NCBI RefSeq assembly: GCF_000428725.1
Contig: NZ_AUAM01000009.1
Coordinates: 62,001-126,000 of the forward strand
Direction: 5' to 3'
DNA length: 64,000 nt
Origin: Psychromonas aquimarina ATCC BAA-1526
GTDB lineage: Bacteria; Pseudomonadota; Gammaproteobacteria; Enterobacterales; Psychromonadaceae
In this document: in pieces, positions 45,174 to 55,127 of the stretch
Layout: the number at the start of each line of letters is the position of its first letter
How positions within the stretch are numbered: the stretch's first letter is position 1
Made by a program: the position numbers and the translations under genes
The notes under the pieces: model-generated
Told to the model about the DNA's origin: nothing
What the model saw: the letters and a program-made list of their open reading frames with translations, nothing else
The model's database searches: none

Positions 45174-46236
45174 TAAAAATAAAAAAGACCCTAAAGCGGC
45201 AGAGGCTAAAGGTACCGAAGTAGCTGCCGAGTTTGATATTTCCTCTTTATCGGGGGTTGAAAAGTCTGCACTGCTGATGCTCAGTCTTACACCTGAAGAT
45301 GCTGCTCAGATTTTTCGTAATTTGGAGCCGAAACAGGTTCAGAAATTAGGTATGCAGATGGCGGCTTTAGAAGATTCCTCACAAACTAAAGTCACCGGTG
45401 TGCACCGTGCATTTATTGAAGATATTCAAAAGTACAGTAATATCGGTTTAGACAGTGAAGATTTTGTCAGAGCGTCATTAATTGAAGCGCTCGGTGAAGA
45501 TAAAGCAGGTAATCTGGTGGATCAGATTATTCTCGGCAGCGGCTCAAAAGGTCTCGATTCACTGAAATGGATGGATGCACGACAAGTGGCGTCGATTATT
45601 CAGAATGAGCATCCGCAAATTCAGACTATCGTTTTATCTTATTTAGATCCCGAACAGTCCGCGGAGATATTAACTCAGTTCCCGGAGAAAAATCGTCTGG
45701 ATCTGATGATGCGTATTGCGGATCTGGAAGAGGTTCAGCCGGCCGCTTTACAGGAATTAAATGAGATTATGGAGAAACAGTTTGCCGGTCAGGCCGGTGC
45801 TCAGGCCGCTAAAATGGGCGGTACTAAAGCCGCCGCTGATATTATGAACTATCTCGATACAGGTATTGAAGGGCCGTTAATGGACTCTTTACGTGAAACT
45901 GATGAAGATATGAGCCAGCAGATTCAGGATCTGATGTTTGTCTTTGATAACCTTATTGATCTTGATGATCGTGGTACACAGGCACTGCTACGTGAAGTAC
46001 CCGGCGAGCAGCTGCAGCGTGCCATGAAAGGTGCCGATGAACAGCTCAAAGAAAAAATATTTAAGAATATGTCTAAACGTGCCGCTGAAATGCTTCAGGA
46101 TGATCTGGAAGCAATGGGGCCTATTCGTATCAGCGAAGTTGAAGCCGCGCAGAAAGAGATACTCACCATTGCCCGCCGCCTATCCGATGCCGGTGAAATT
46201 ATGCTTGGCGGCGGCGGCGGTGACGAGTTCTTATAG
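45166..46236 (+). CDS. fliG: Flagellar motor switch protein FliG
   Basis: 356 aa. Switch protein that receives torque from the stator. N-terminal FliF-binding domain (about 20-120), middle domain with the EHPQ motif (NEHPQIQTIVLSYLDPEQSA) that binds FliM, and C-terminal torque domain with the charged helix (LIDLDDRGTQALLREV) that meets MotA. The N-terminus has about 20 extra Lys/Ala-rich residues compared with E. coli. The start overlaps fliF, so it is translationally coupled. Confidence 0.96.
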   Translation: MNDKNKKDPKAAEAKGTEVAAEFDISSLSGVEKSALLMLSLTPEDAAQIFRNLEPKQVQKLGMQMAALEDSSQTKVTGVHRAFIEDIQKYSNIGLDSEDFVRASLIEALGEDKAGNLVDQIILGSGSKGLDSLKWMDARQVASIIQNEHPQIQTIVLSYLDPEQSAEILTQFPEKNRLDLMMRIADLEEVQPAALQELNEIMEKQFAGQAGAQAAKMGGTKAAADIMNYLDTGIEGPLMDSLRETDEDMSQQIQDLMFVFDNLIDLDDRGTQALLREVPGEQLQRAMKGADEQLKEKIFKNMSKRAAEMLQDDLEAMGPIRISEVEAAQKEILTIARRLSDAGEIMLGGGGGDEFL

Positions 46237-46285
46237 AGTGGCTAAATACTTTTAATATTCAAACTGGTAAAAGGACATACAGTGC

Positions 46286-47182
46286 ATGATAGACAAAAAC
46301 AGCGATTACAGACACTGGTCTTTGCCTGAACTTGATGGAAGTGAAGCAGAGGAAACGCAGGAGACGACTTTATTCGGTAAACCGGCAAACTGGTATCACC
46401 GCGAGAAAGAGACCGTTGAACAAGAGGTTGAAGAACAACCCCTGCCTTTAACTCTGGATGATATTGAAGCTGTTCGTCAGTCTGCCTATGAAGACGGCTT
46501 TAAAGAGGGTAAAGATGCCGGTTTTGCGCAGGGGATGGAAGAAGGCAAAGTTCAAGGTTTAAGTGAAGGCCTGCAGCAGGGGATTGAACAGGGAACGGTA
46601 CAGGGGCTGAGCGAAGGGCAGGCACAGATCGAGAAACAGATCAGCAGCTGGCAGCTGTTAATTGAGCGTCTGCATAACCCTCTGGAAAAATTAGATGATA
46701 ATGTTGAATACCAGCTTATCCGTCTGGCAACTATGCTTGCTGAGCAGATTACCCGTTGTGAGGTACAAAGCAATCCGCAGATAATTCTGCAGGCTTTAAA
46801 ACAGGGAGTTGAAGCCCTGCCCGTTTCTGAGCAGACACTAAAAATATTATTGCATCCCGATGATCTTGCCTTTGTGCAGGATGCCTTTTCACCAGAGGTT
46901 TGTTTACAGCGCGGCTGGGATCTGCAGTCTGAGCCTGCTTTAGCACGTGGTGACTGTCAGATACATACCCAGACATCCAGTGTCGATTATGCCTTTTCAA
47001 CACGTATTGAACAGGTACTGAAACATTTTTTTCAAGAAAACCATACGCAGCTCCCGCAGAAAAATGATGATTCAAATCTACTTAATGATCACCCTCTGGA
47101 AAATATAACAGCTGTTTCTAAGCAGGAAAATCCGGCAGCTGCAGAAGCCGCTGGTTCAGATAAAGAAGTCATAAATGAATAA
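46286..47182 (+). CDS. fliH: Flagellar export stator protein FliH
   Basis: 298 aa. Dimeric peripheral-stalk protein that binds and restrains the export ATPase FliI. The middle region (about 70-115) is a run of GxxxG repeats ([31 protein letters not shown]), a known feature of FliH helices. The C-terminal FliI-binding domain follows (about 125-235), then an acidic tail of low conservation. AAAGGA precedes the ATG. The end overlaps fliI by 8 bp. Confidence 0.92.
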   Translation: MIDKNSDYRHWSLPELDGSEAEETQETTLFGKPANWYHREKETVEQEVEEQPLPLTLDDIEAVRQSAYEDGFKEGKDAGFAQGMEEGKVQGLSEGLQQGIEQGTVQGLSEGQAQIEKQISSWQLLIERLHNPLEKLDDNVEYQLIRLATMLAEQITRCEVQSNPQIILQALKQGVEALPVSEQTLKILLHPDDLAFVQDAFSPEVCLQRGWDLQSEPALARGDCQIHTQTSSVDYAFSTRIEQVLKHFFQENHTQLPQKNDDSNLLNDHPLENITAVSKQENPAAAEAAGSDKEVINE

Positions 47183-48506
47183 ACTCGCCCAGCGTCTTGC
47201 GCAATATCAGACTGGTGAGTCAATAACTCATCCAACCGTATCGGGGAAACTGGTGCGTGTGGTGGGCTTAACGCTGGAGGCGACAGGCTGCAGTGCCGCG
47301 GTTGGTAGTCTTTGTCATGTCGAAACCAATGACGGATTTATTGATGCCGAGGTGGTGGGATTTTCTGGTGAGCGCCTGTTTTTAATGCCGAGTGAGCGTT
47401 TAACCGGGGTGCTGCCCGGTGCGCGGGTCATTCCACAGCTTAAAGCACAGGGGATCCCTGTTGGCATGGAGCTGTTAGGGCGTGTTGTTGACGGCCTTGG
47501 AAGTCCGCTGGACGGCAAAGGTGAAATAATTACCGCTCACACCAGCCAGTATAATAACCCGCGCATTAACCCCTTAAGCCGTAAAGCAATCAAAGATCCG
47601 CTTGATGTTGGAATTAAAGCAATAAATGCACTGCTGACCGTTGGTCAGGGGCAGCGTATGGGGCTTTTTGCTGGTTCCGGTGTCGGTAAAAGTGTATTAC
47701 TGGGCATGATGACCCGAGGCACGAATGCCGATGTTGTTGTTGTCGGCTTGATAGGTGAGCGAGGCCGGGAAGTTAAAGAGTTTATTGAAGAGATATTAGG
47801 AGAAGAGGGGCGTAAGCGGGCTGTTGTGATTGCCGCACCTGCGGATGCATCTCCGTTAATGCGTTTAAAGGGCTGTGAAACGGCCTTAACGATTGCTGAA
47901 TATTTTCGTGATCAAGGTCTGAATGTTTTATTGTTAATGGACTCATTAACCCGTTTTGCGCAGGCGCAGCGTGAAATAGCGTTAGCAATCGGCGAGCCGC
48001 CGGCGACAAAAGGTTATCCGCCGTCGGTGTTTGCAAAATTACCCGCTTTAGTTGAACGTGCCGGTAACGGTAACGAAAATCAGGGGTCGATCAGCGCCTT
48101 TTTTACTGTCTTAACTGAAGGAGATGATCTGCAGGATCCGATTGCAGATGCATCCCGAGCAATATTAGACGGGCATATTGTTTTATCGCGGGAACTGGCG
48201 GATTCCGGACACTTTCCTGCCATTGATGTCGGCAAATCTATCAGCCGGGTTATGCCTATGGTGACATCCGATGAGCACCAGACATTAGCGCGGGTGTTAA
48301 AGCAGGCCTACTCCTTATATCAGGAAAATAAAGAACTGATCACCATCGGCGCCTACGCCAGAGGAAGTGATCCGCGAATTGATAAAGCGATTGTTATCAG
48401 ACCAAGACTGGATCATTTCTTGCAACAGGGAATGAAAGAAAGTATCAGTTATAACGATTGTTTGACGCAGCTTGCGACGTTAACGCAGGAATTTGTAAAC
48501 AGTTAA
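47175..48506 (+). CDS. fliI: Flagellum-specific export ATPase FliI
   Basis: 443 aa. Hexameric ATPase, related to the F1 beta subunit, that helps load type III flagellar export substrates. Walker [14 protein letters not shown] (about residues 166-178), catalytic region [16 protein letters not shown], Walker [19 protein letters not shown], and the conserved [15 protein letters not shown]. Overlaps fliH by 8 bp, fitting FliH-FliI complex formation. Confidence 0.96.
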   Translation: MNKLAQRLAQYQTGESITHPTVSGKLVRVVGLTLEATGCSAAVGSLCHVETNDGFIDAEVVGFSGERLFLMPSERLTGVLPGARVIPQLKAQGIPVGMELLGRVVDGLGSPLDGKGEIITAHTSQYNNPRINPLSRKAIKDPLDVGIKAINALLTVGQGQRMGLFAGSGVGKSVLLGMMTRGTNADVVVVGLIGERGREVKEFIEEILGEEGRKRAVVIAAPADASPLMRLKGCETALTIAEYFRDQGLNVLLLMDSLTRFAQAQREIALAIGEPPATKGYPPSVFAKLPALVERAGNGNENQGSISAFFTVLTEGDDLQDPIADASRAILDGHIVLSRELADSGHFPAIDVGKSISRVMPMVTSDEHQTLARVLKQAYSLYQENKELITIGAYARGSDPRIDKAIVIRPRLDHFLQQGMKESISYNDCLTQLATLTQEFVNS

Positions 48507-48584
48507 CAGCTGTTTAAGTAATATTCCTCTGCCGCAGAGAGAATCCGGCGTATAACGGTCACCTGAATATAAAAGGAATTTGAG

Positions 48585-49031
48585 ATGTCAGAAAATGCAC
48601 TGCAGCTTGTCTATGAACAACGTGAAAAACAGGTAGAGCAAGCATTACAGGCATATCAAAAAGCGCAGCAGTGCCTCTTTGAATGCCGTCAGCAGTCACA
48701 AAATCTACAGCAGTATCGCCGTCAGTATATTACCCAGTTAAGCGAAAAAGGCTCTCAAGGGTTATCTATATCAGCACTTGGAAAATATCAGCAGTTTATT
48801 GTGCAGATAGATCAAGGTTTAACTAAGCAGCAGCAGGCAGTGGTTAAATTGGAATATGATGTGCATGCGGCCAAAAAGCAGTGGCTGGATAGTCAGGTGA
48901 GCTGCAAAGCGATGGCGATGCTTCTGGAAAAAAAAGCGTTACAAAAAGCAAAAGCAGCCGACCGCAAAGAACAGCAGCTCCTTGATGAATTTGCTACTTT
49001 TCAGTTTTTCCAAAAAAGATCCAGCATTTGA
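48585..49031 (+). CDS. fliJ: Flagellar export chaperone FliJ
   Basis: 148 aa, almost wholly alpha-helical and coiled-coil with many Gln and Lys residues, as expected for FliJ, the central stalk of the export ATPase. Sequence conservation is weak in this family; assigned by size, the coiled-coil pattern, the segment YRRQYITQLSEKGSQGLSIS and its place between fliI and fliK. AGGA precedes the ATG. Confidence 0.88.
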   Translation: MSENALQLVYEQREKQVEQALQAYQKAQQCLFECRQQSQNLQQYRRQYITQLSEKGSQGLSISALGKYQQFIVQIDQGLTKQQQAVVKLEYDVHAAKKQWLDSQVSCKAMAMLLEKKALQKAKAADRKEQQLLDEFATFQFFQKRSSI

Positions 49032-49097
49032 TTTTCGGATTACAGAACTGGTCTGCAAATTGCTTATTATTAATATAGATACTTTCGATTTAAATAT

Positions 49098-49113
49098 CGG
49101 CTGTTTTCAGCCG
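49098..49113 (+). other. Short hairpin in the fliJ-fliK gap
   Basis: CGGCTG-TTTT-CAGCCG forms a 6-bp stem with a 4-nt loop inside the 158-bp gap between fliJ and fliK. No T run follows directly. It may stabilise or partly attenuate the transcript; no promoter is clear in this gap. Confidence 0.35.
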
Positions 49114-49189
49114 CAAAAACGGCATAAATGTCCATTTTTTATTCTGCGTTACAAAACTGTACCTGGTTTTGTTTAAAGAGAGCTAATTT

Positions 49190-50554
49190 ATGATGCAATC
49201 AATATTATTAAGCGGCCCCTCCGCCGCACCGTCGAATGAAAGTTCATCGGCGGCTTCCGTTGAGAGCGAAGTCGAGGGCGAACTGCAGTCGACAGAGAAA
49301 GATAAATCGGGCGGGGTTTTCTCTTCGCTGCTGGACTCGGTAATCGAAGGACAGGGCAGTAATGATGAGCAAATTGACCCTGAACTTTCTGCGGATGAAT
49401 TATCAGAAGAGTTACAGGCCGGTGAAGAACTGTCATCTGATGATATGGAAGAAATCAGCAGTGAAGAGCTATTAGCTGAAGAGCTGTCGGAGTTAAGCGC
49501 TGCCGTGGAACCTGAGCAGAGCGAAATCTCCGGCAATGAGCTGCTGCAGAACAGTGATTTAGAAATCGATAACCCGGCGGCTGTTTCTGCCGAAAATAAA
49601 ACAATTCACAGTGCTGACATGAAGGATTCTGCAGACGGCTTAGAAGCGGACCAGAGGGAAAGTGCTGCTCTTTTAGCCGGCGCAGGGGTCAATCCATCGG
49701 AGAAAAATAGTAATCCTATTCTCGCACAGATTGAAGCTGCTCAAAAAATAGATACAAAAATAACAGAAGCGCAGAAAGGACAGCAGGTCGGAGCTGAAAG
49801 TGCTGAGCTGTTGAACGAGGTGAAAAAAGGGGCCGGGAAAGAGGATAAAGAGCAGTTGAAAGCTGTATTTTCGAGTGCCGATAATTCCATAAAAGGCACG
49901 CAGAAAAGCTCAGCTGATGATTTGTTAAATGCGGAGGTCTCTGCCCGCTCAATAGATAAAAGCGAACAGTTTTCATTTATAAATAAAAATGACGGCGAGC
50001 GAAATACCATAGTCAACCCGGGTGATAACAGTTTCTTACGAGCAGCCGGCAGTAATGTTTCGAATCTTGATAAGTTAATAAATCTGAATACTCAAGCAGC
50101 GCAGCCCGCCCTGCATCAGCCTTTAGAACTGCAGTCTAAACATGCTTCTGCTCTATTAGGGGAACGCATTATGATGATGATCGGACAGGGTAAGCAGGAA
50201 ATTCAAATTCGTCTGGATCCGGCCGAACTAGGCTCAATGCATATTAAACTGCACGTGCAGCAGGAGCAGGTGCAGCTGCATATTCAGACTCAAGTCGGAC
50301 AAAGCCGTGATCTTATCGAACAGAACTTGCCCAGATTACGTGAACAGCTTGCGCAGCAGGGGATAAGTCTTGGGGATACCAGTGTAGAGCAGCACAATCA
50401 GCAGCAGGGCCAAAATCAACAGGCGAAAAACGGCGTGTTTAATACAGGCGGATCTGGCGGCGGTGATCTTCTGGCGCAGGAAACTAGTGATAACAGCCAG
50501 TGGATTTCTTCAAAAATACCGCTTCCAGCTCAAGGAATTGATTATTATGCCTAA
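49190..50554 (+). CDS. fliK: Flagellar hook-length control protein FliK
   Basis: 454 aa. Secreted ruler that sets hook length and switches export specificity through FlhB. The N-terminal half is disordered, very acidic and rich in Ser, Glu and Ala. The conserved C-terminal domain (about 325-420) has GKQEIQIRLDPAELGSMHIK and NLPRLREQLAQQGISLG. A Gln-rich tail (about 400-415) follows. The N-terminal ruler is poorly conserved, as is usual, so identification rests on the C-terminal domain and position. Confidence 0.92.
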   Translation: MMQSILLSGPSAAPSNESSSAASVESEVEGELQSTEKDKSGGVFSSLLDSVIEGQGSNDEQIDPELSADELSEELQAGEELSSDDMEEISSEELLAEELSELSAAVEPEQSEISGNELLQNSDLEIDNPAAVSAENKTIHSADMKDSADGLEADQRESAALLAGAGVNPSEKNSNPILAQIEAAQKIDTKITEAQKGQQVGAESAELLNEVKKGAGKEDKEQLKAVFSSADNSIKGTQKSSADDLLNAEVSARSIDKSEQFSFINKNDGERNTIVNPGDNSFLRAAGSNVSNLDKLINLNTQAAQPALHQPLELQSKHASALLGERIMMMIGQGKQEIQIRLDPAELGSMHIKLHVQQEQVQLHIQTQVGQSRDLIEQNLPRLREQLAQQGISLGDTSVEQHNQQQGQNQQAKNGVFNTGGSGGGDLLAQETSDNSQWISSKIPLPAQGIDYYA

Positions 50555-50641
50555 AGGTGACTAATTGTTACTGGATTCGTAGAAAAGATGCATTAAAATC
50601 AGCGCAGACATTGGCGAATAAAAATAACAGGGAATAAACAT

Positions 50642-51169
50642 ATGGCTGAAGAAGAAAATGAAGAGCTTTCATTAGAAGAAGGGGCTTCCGCGGGAGGCAA
50701 TAAAAAAAAGCTGATAATCATTGCCGCTGCTGTTGTTTTATTGTTAGCCGCGGGCGGGGCCGCATATTTTTTTCTGTTTAGCGGTGAGGAAGAGACCGCG
50801 GCGGAGCAGGTTGAAGGAGATGGTTCAGAAGAACAAGCTGTTGAAAGTTTAGCCGCAACCTATGTCGCGATGCCCAGACCTTTTGTTTTTAATGTTATGG
50901 ACGGCAAGCGTGATCGTCTAGTGCAGATTAAGGTGCAGCTGATGGTACGAGGCAGTGCCAATGAAGCCTTAGCTAAAAAACATATTCCTTTATTAGAAGG
51001 TGCGCTGGTGCGGGTCTTCGGTGCGGCGACTGTTCAGCAGCTGCGGGATCCGGCAGGCAAAGAGCTTCTGCGGGTTTATGCATTAAAAGCATTAAATGAA
51101 GCAACTTCTAAGCTGGAAAATAAAGAATTAATAGATTCGGTATTATTCACCGGTTTTGTTTTACAGTAA
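50642..51169 (+). CDS. fliL: Flagellar basal body-associated protein FliL
   Basis: 175 aa. An acidic cytoplasmic tail (AEEENEELSLEEG) precedes one transmembrane helix (about 25-47), then an acidic linker and the periplasmic FliL domain (about 75-175) that surrounds the stator units. The C-terminal TSKLENKELIDSVLFTGFVL is typical. It starts the fliL-M-N-O-P-Q-R block, as in most gammaproteobacteria. Confidence 0.94.
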   Translation: MAEEENEELSLEEGASAGGNKKKLIIIAAAVVLLLAAGGAAYFFLFSGEEETAAEQVEGDGSEEQAVESLAATYVAMPRPFVFNVMDGKRDRLVQIKVQLMVRGSANEALAKKHIPLLEGALVRVFGAATVQQLRDPAGKELLRVYALKALNEATSKLENKELIDSVLFTGFVLQ

Positions 51170-51170
51170 T

Positions 51171-51310
51171 TGTCTGCCGCCGCTGGATATAATCCTGATA
51201 AACGGCAGAGATTTAATCAAGTAAAGATCAGATATAACAATAAAGCCGCAGATTATTCCTTATTTTTCAGTCGCTTTTTACAGTAATTTTTTACAGCAGC
51301 AGGATTTTTC
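51171..51310 (+). other. Gap between fliL and fliM with a long-range hairpin
   Basis: The 141-bp gap contains TCTGCCG and CGGCAGA about 23 nt apart (about 51172-51212), able to pair as a stem just after the fliL stop. No T run follows, so it is unlikely to be a full terminator. No ORF or clear promoter was seen in the rest of the gap. Confidence 0.3.
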
Positions 51311-52339
51311 ATGGCAGATTTATTATCTCAAGACGAGATTGACGCGCTTCTTCATGGTGTTGATGATGTTGAAGAGGACGTCGTTGAGGCCGGTGATGAG
51401 GGGGATGATTCCCTTGTCCACTTTGATTTTTCATCGCAGGACCGGATCGTTCGTGGGCGGATGCCGACACTTGAACTGGTTAATGAGCGTTTTGCCCGCC
51501 ATTTAAGAATCAGTTTATTTAATATGTTACGCCATACTGCGGAAGTCTCCATTAACGGAGTACAAATGCTTAAGTTTGGCGAATATGTACACACCTTATT
51601 TGTTCCAACCAGTTTAAACATGGTACGTTTTCGCCCGTTAAAAGGCACTGCATTAGTCACCATGGAAGCGCGTTTAGTCTTTATTTTAGTGGAAAATTTT
51701 TTTGGCGGGGACGGGCGTTACCATGCCAAAATTGAAGGACGCGAGTTTACTCCTACTGAGCGCCGTATTATTCAAATGCTCTTGAAAATAATATTTGAAG
51801 ATTATCATGATGCCTGGGCGCCGGTAATGGATGCTGAGTTTGAATATTTAGACTCGGAAGTAAACCCGGCGATGGCGAATATTGTCAGTCCGACAGAAGT
51901 GATTGTGGTTAATTCGTTCCATATTGAACTTGACGGAGGGGGAGGCGATTTTCACATCGCTATGCCGTATTCAATGCTGGAGCCGATCCGGGAACTGCTG
52001 GATGCCGGTGTACAGAGTGATAAAGAGGATACCGACCAGCGCTGGAGCCAGGCTCTGGAAGATGAAATTATGGATGTAGGTGTTGATTTTACAGCTAAGC
52101 TCCTGGAAACAGTGCTGCCGCTGCGCGAGATGATGGATTTTAAAGTCGGGGATATTATTCCCGTTGATATGCCCGAGTCTCTGCTTGTTTCCGTTGAAGG
52201 TTTACCGACATTCAGGGCTAAGTTAGGCAAGTCAAATGAGAATTTAGCATTGAAAATCACCGAGCGTATTGATCGGCCTGAAATTCAGAATACCCAGCTG
52301 CAGCTGGGTAGTTTAAAAGATATGAAAGATGCAGAGTAA
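51311..52339 (+). CDS. fliM: Flagellar motor switch protein FliM
   Basis: 342 aa. The N-terminal peptide LLSQDEIDALLHG is the CheY-phosphate docking site. The middle domain contains the FliG-contact region (GGxG-like LDGGGGDFHIAMPYSML). The C-terminal SpoA domain (about 255-330) pairs with FliN. It carries the rotation-switch signal from CheY, whose gene lies later in this window. Confidence 0.96.
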   Translation: MADLLSQDEIDALLHGVDDVEEDVVEAGDEGDDSLVHFDFSSQDRIVRGRMPTLELVNERFARHLRISLFNMLRHTAEVSINGVQMLKFGEYVHTLFVPTSLNMVRFRPLKGTALVTMEARLVFILVENFFGGDGRYHAKIEGREFTPTERRIIQMLLKIIFEDYHDAWAPVMDAEFEYLDSEVNPAMANIVSPTEVIVVNSFHIELDGGGGDFHIAMPYSMLEPIRELLDAGVQSDKEDTDQRWSQALEDEIMDVGVDFTAKLLETVLPLREMMDFKVGDIIPVDMPESLLVSVEGLPTFRAKLGKSNENLALKITERIDRPEIQNTQLQLGSLKDMKDAE

Positions 52340-52401
52340 GGCTTAAATTACTCACAATTTCATTGAATATTATTAAAAAAGAAACAGATAGGGAAAAAGT
52401 T

Positions 52402-52800
52402 ATGAGCACTGAACAAGATATGGCTGATGAGTGGGCCGCTGCACTTGAGGAATCTGGTGATGCGGGGCAGGGGGATAATGTCAATAATGTTGAGCTCGAT
52501 GAACTTCAGGATACATCTTCTTCGTTAAGCGCAGAAGAGCATGCCCGGTTAGACAGTATTTTAGATATTCCTGTCACTATTTCCATGGAAGTCGGGCGTA
52601 GTAAAATCAATATTCGAAATCTGCTGCAGTTAAATCAGGGCTCGGTTGTGGAGCTGGATCGTATTGCCGGTGAACCGCTGGATGTTCTGGTGAACGGTAC
52701 ATTGATTGCGCACGGCGAGGTGGTGGTGGTAAATGATAAGTTCGGTATTCGTTTAACGGATGTTATCAGCCAGACGGAACGGATTAAAAAGCTTAAATGA
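52402..52800 (+). CDS. fliN: Flagellar motor switch protein FliN
   Basis: 132 aa from the ATG at 52402, which has AGGGA upstream; an in-frame TTG at 52363 adds 13 lysine-rich residues and is less likely. A single SpoA domain (about 55-130) with DIPVTISMEVGRSKINIRNL and EVVVVNDKFGIRLTDVIS. The N-terminal half is acidic and variable. FliN and FliM build the C ring, which also docks FliH. Overlaps fliO by 4 bp (ATGA). Confidence 0.95.
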   Translation: MSTEQDMADEWAAALEESGDAGQGDNVNNVELDELQDTSSSLSAEEHARLDSILDIPVTISMEVGRSKINIRNLLQLNQGSVVELDRIAGEPLDVLVNGTLIAHGEVVVVNDKFGIRLTDVISQTERIKKLK

Positions 52801-53210
52801 TACGTTTTTTTATACTTGCAGCTGCTTTTTTTCCTGTGCTTAGTTTCGGGGCACAGGAAACACCCGGCCGTCCTGATTTAGCACTCGGCAGTATGCTGGC
52901 GTCATTATTATTAGTGATCGCCTGCATTTTTGTTTTTGCTTATCTGATGAAAAAAACCAATCTGTTAAAAAATGGACAGGGAAAATCGGCAATTAAAGTT
53001 GTGGCAACACAGCCTCTGACCAGTAAAGGCCGGGTACAGATGATTGAAATAAACGGTCAGCATTATCTGCTGGGCGTCACTGAGCAGAATATCACTTTAC
53101 TTGATAAGTTTGAAAAACCTGTAATAACAGAAAATGAGCCGGATAACGCGGCTCTGGTTAACCCGTTTGCCGTTTTATTATCTAAAATAAGTAATAAAAA
53201 TCATGAATAG
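52797..53210 (+). CDS. fliO: Flagellar export protein FliO
   Basis: 137 aa. A short signal-like N-terminus ([17 protein letters not shown]), then one transmembrane helix (about 35-53) and a small cytoplasmic domain ([20 protein letters not shown], then [16 protein letters not shown]). FliO assists assembly of the FliP ring of the export gate. Overlaps fliN by 4 bp and fliP by 8 bp. Confidence 0.92.
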   Translation: MIRFFILAAAFFPVLSFGAQETPGRPDLALGSMLASLLLVIACIFVFAYLMKKTNLLKNGQGKSAIKVVATQPLTSKGRVQMIEINGQHYLLGVTEQNITLLDKFEKPVITENEPDNAALVNPFAVLLSKISNKNHE

Positions 53211-53946
53211 AATATTTCTGGCTATTGGCGCTGTTTTACTGTTTGTCTCGCCGCATCTTTTTGCCGAGTCAGGCGCTTTGTCTGCTGTTACAGTGACAAC
53301 CAACGCTGGCGGTGATCAGGAATACAGTGTGACGCTGCAGGTGCTAGCGTTTATGACAGCGCTGAGCTTTTTGCCGGCGATGCTGATTTTAATGACATCC
53401 TTTACCCGTATCGTGGTGGTGATGTCTATTTTACGACAGGCTACGGGTCTGCAGCAGACTCCGTCGAATCAGGTGATTAACGGTATCGCGCTGTTTCTAA
53501 CTTTTTTTATTATGGCACCGGTATTTGAGCGGGTGAATGAAACTGCTCTGCAGCCCTATTTGAACGAAGAGATGACCATCACCCAGGCGCTGGAAAAAGG
53601 CAAGAAGCCGATGATGGAGTTTATGCTCGCTCAGACCAGGTTAAAAGATTTAGAAACCTTTCTGGAAATCGCCAATATACAGGTCGACACTCCGGCAGAA
53701 GTGCCGATTACCGTGCTGATTCCGGCTTTTGTAACCAGCGAGCTTAAAACCGCTTTTCAGATCGGCTTTATGATCTTTATTCCGTTTTTGATTATTGATT
53801 TAGTGGTGGCGAGTATATTAATGGCAATGGGTATGATGATGTTATCCCCCATGATTGTATCTTTGCCCTTTAAGTTAATGTTATTTGTGCTGGTTGACGG
53901 CTGGAACCTAATTATGGGCAGTTTAGCTAACAGCTTTGGTTTGTAG
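53203..53946 (+). CDS. fliP: Flagellar export gate protein FliP
   Basis: 247 aa with a cleavable signal peptide ([20 protein letters not shown]) and four transmembrane helices. The pentameric core of the flagellar type III export gate. Motifs: [20 protein letters not shown] and [18 protein letters not shown] near the front; [20 protein letters not shown] and the ending [16 protein letters not shown]. Overlaps fliO by 8 bp. Confidence 0.97.
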   Translation: MNRIFLAIGAVLLFVSPHLFAESGALSAVTVTTNAGGDQEYSVTLQVLAFMTALSFLPAMLILMTSFTRIVVVMSILRQATGLQQTPSNQVINGIALFLTFFIMAPVFERVNETALQPYLNEEMTITQALEKGKKPMMEFMLAQTRLKDLETFLEIANIQVDTPAEVPITVLIPAFVTSELKTAFQIGFMIFIPFLIIDLVVASILMAMGMMMLSPMIVSLPFKLMLFVLVDGWNLIMGSLANSFGL

Positions 53947-53955
53947 GGAGGAGTT

Positions 53956-54225
53956 ATGGAACCGGAAGTTTTTGTAAACATTTTCCGTCAAGCCCTGTGG
54001 ACTGTACTGATGCTGGTGTCGGCTGCCATAGTGCCGAGCCTGTTAATCGGTTTAGTGGTTGCTATTTTCCAGGCCGCTACATCAATTAATGAACAAACCC
54101 TAAGTTTTTTACCGCGTTTAATGATGACCTTAACTGCATTAGCATTTGGTGCGCACTGGGGCTTTAATAAGCTGATGGAGTTCTTTTTTTCCATGATTGA
54201 ACAGATACCGCAAGTAGTAGGCTGA
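53956..54225 (+). CDS. fliQ: Flagellar export gate protein FliQ
   Basis: 89 aa with two transmembrane helices, the standard form. Export gate subunit wrapping the FliP/FliR core. Recognised by PSLLIGLVVAIFQAATSINE and QTLSFLPRLMMTLTALA. GGAGGAG precedes the ATG; its last base overlaps the fliR start. Confidence 0.96.
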   Translation: MEPEVFVNIFRQALWTVLMLVSAAIVPSLLIGLVVAIFQAATSINEQTLSFLPRLMMTLTALAFGAHWGFNKLMEFFFSMIEQIPQVVG

Positions 54226-55016
54226 TGCACTTTTCTGCGGAGTTTCTACTCGACTGGCTGGCGGCTTATTTCTGGGCTTTCTGCCGTATTGCCGGCATGC
54301 TGATGGTGATGGTTGCAGTGGGCTCCCGTACGACACCTGCGCGGATCCGCCTGTTTTATTCTTTTGCTGTTACTGTCGCAGTGGTGCCGATTCTTCCTCC
54401 GATTACCTTGGATATTGAGTTGTTTTCTCTGGGCAGTGCATTTGTGATCCTGCAGCAGGTGCTGATTGGTATTGCTATTGGTACTGTCTCGGTTTTTGTT
54501 GTGCAGACCTTTGTTGTTGCCGGACAGGTGATTGCAATGCAGACAAGTTTAGGTTTTGCTTCCATGGCAGATCCGATGAACGGCCAGTCTTCACCCGTTG
54601 TTGGTCAGTTTTATGTACTGCTGGTGACGCTGCTGTTTTTAGGCGCAGACGGTCATCTGTTAATGATTGAGATGATGGTTAGAAGCTTCGACACACTGCC
54701 GGTTTCAATGGATGGTTTATTAGCCGTCGATTATAAAAAGCTGGCTGCCTGGTTTTCTTTGATGTTTCGAGCTGCTCTGGCTTTTTCGATCGCTTCTATG
54801 GTGGCAATGCTGCTGGTTAATTTATCTTTTGGTATTATGACCAAAGCCGCGCCGCAGCTAAATATTTTCAGTTTAGGTTTTTCCATCAGCATGGTATTTG
54901 GTTTATTTGTTTTATGGATAACCCTGGTAAATGTGCCGGTTCATTTTAACAATCAATGGCTGCGCGGCATCAGTTTAATATGCGAGTTATTAAATGATGT
55001 CTGCGGAGTACCTTAA
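54225..55016 (+). CDS. fliR: Flagellar export gate protein FliR
   Basis: 263 aa, about six transmembrane helices. Single-copy export gate subunit that completes the FliP5-FliQ4-FliR1 pore. Motifs: FCRIAGMLMVMVAVGSRTTP, VVAGQVIAMQTSLGFASMAD and SFGIMTKAAPQLNIFSLGF. Immediately after fliQ (1-bp overlap of ATG with the fliQ TGA). Confidence 0.95.
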   Translation: MHFSAEFLLDWLAAYFWAFCRIAGMLMVMVAVGSRTTPARIRLFYSFAVTVAVVPILPPITLDIELFSLGSAFVILQQVLIGIAIGTVSVFVVQTFVVAGQVIAMQTSLGFASMADPMNGQSSPVVGQFYVLLVTLLFLGADGHLLMIEMMVRSFDTLPVSMDGLLAVDYKKLAAWFSLMFRAALAFSIASMVAMLLVNLSFGIMTKAAPQLNIFSLGFSISMVFGLFVLWITLVNVPVHFNNQWLRGISLICELLNDVCGVP

Positions 55017-55127
55017 ATATTTATTTTTTCTGCTCAATAACGGCATAATTATTGATTATTTTTTCTATAATCAGCTTATCCATAATTTGTATATCTGCGC
55101 TTAATATCAGCAAACGGAGTCTAGTTC

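Noticed and set aside
49183-49536. Serine-rich open frames on the minus strand in fliK
   Set aside because: They mirror the Glu/Ser-rich codons of the disordered FliK N-terminus and have no independent support.
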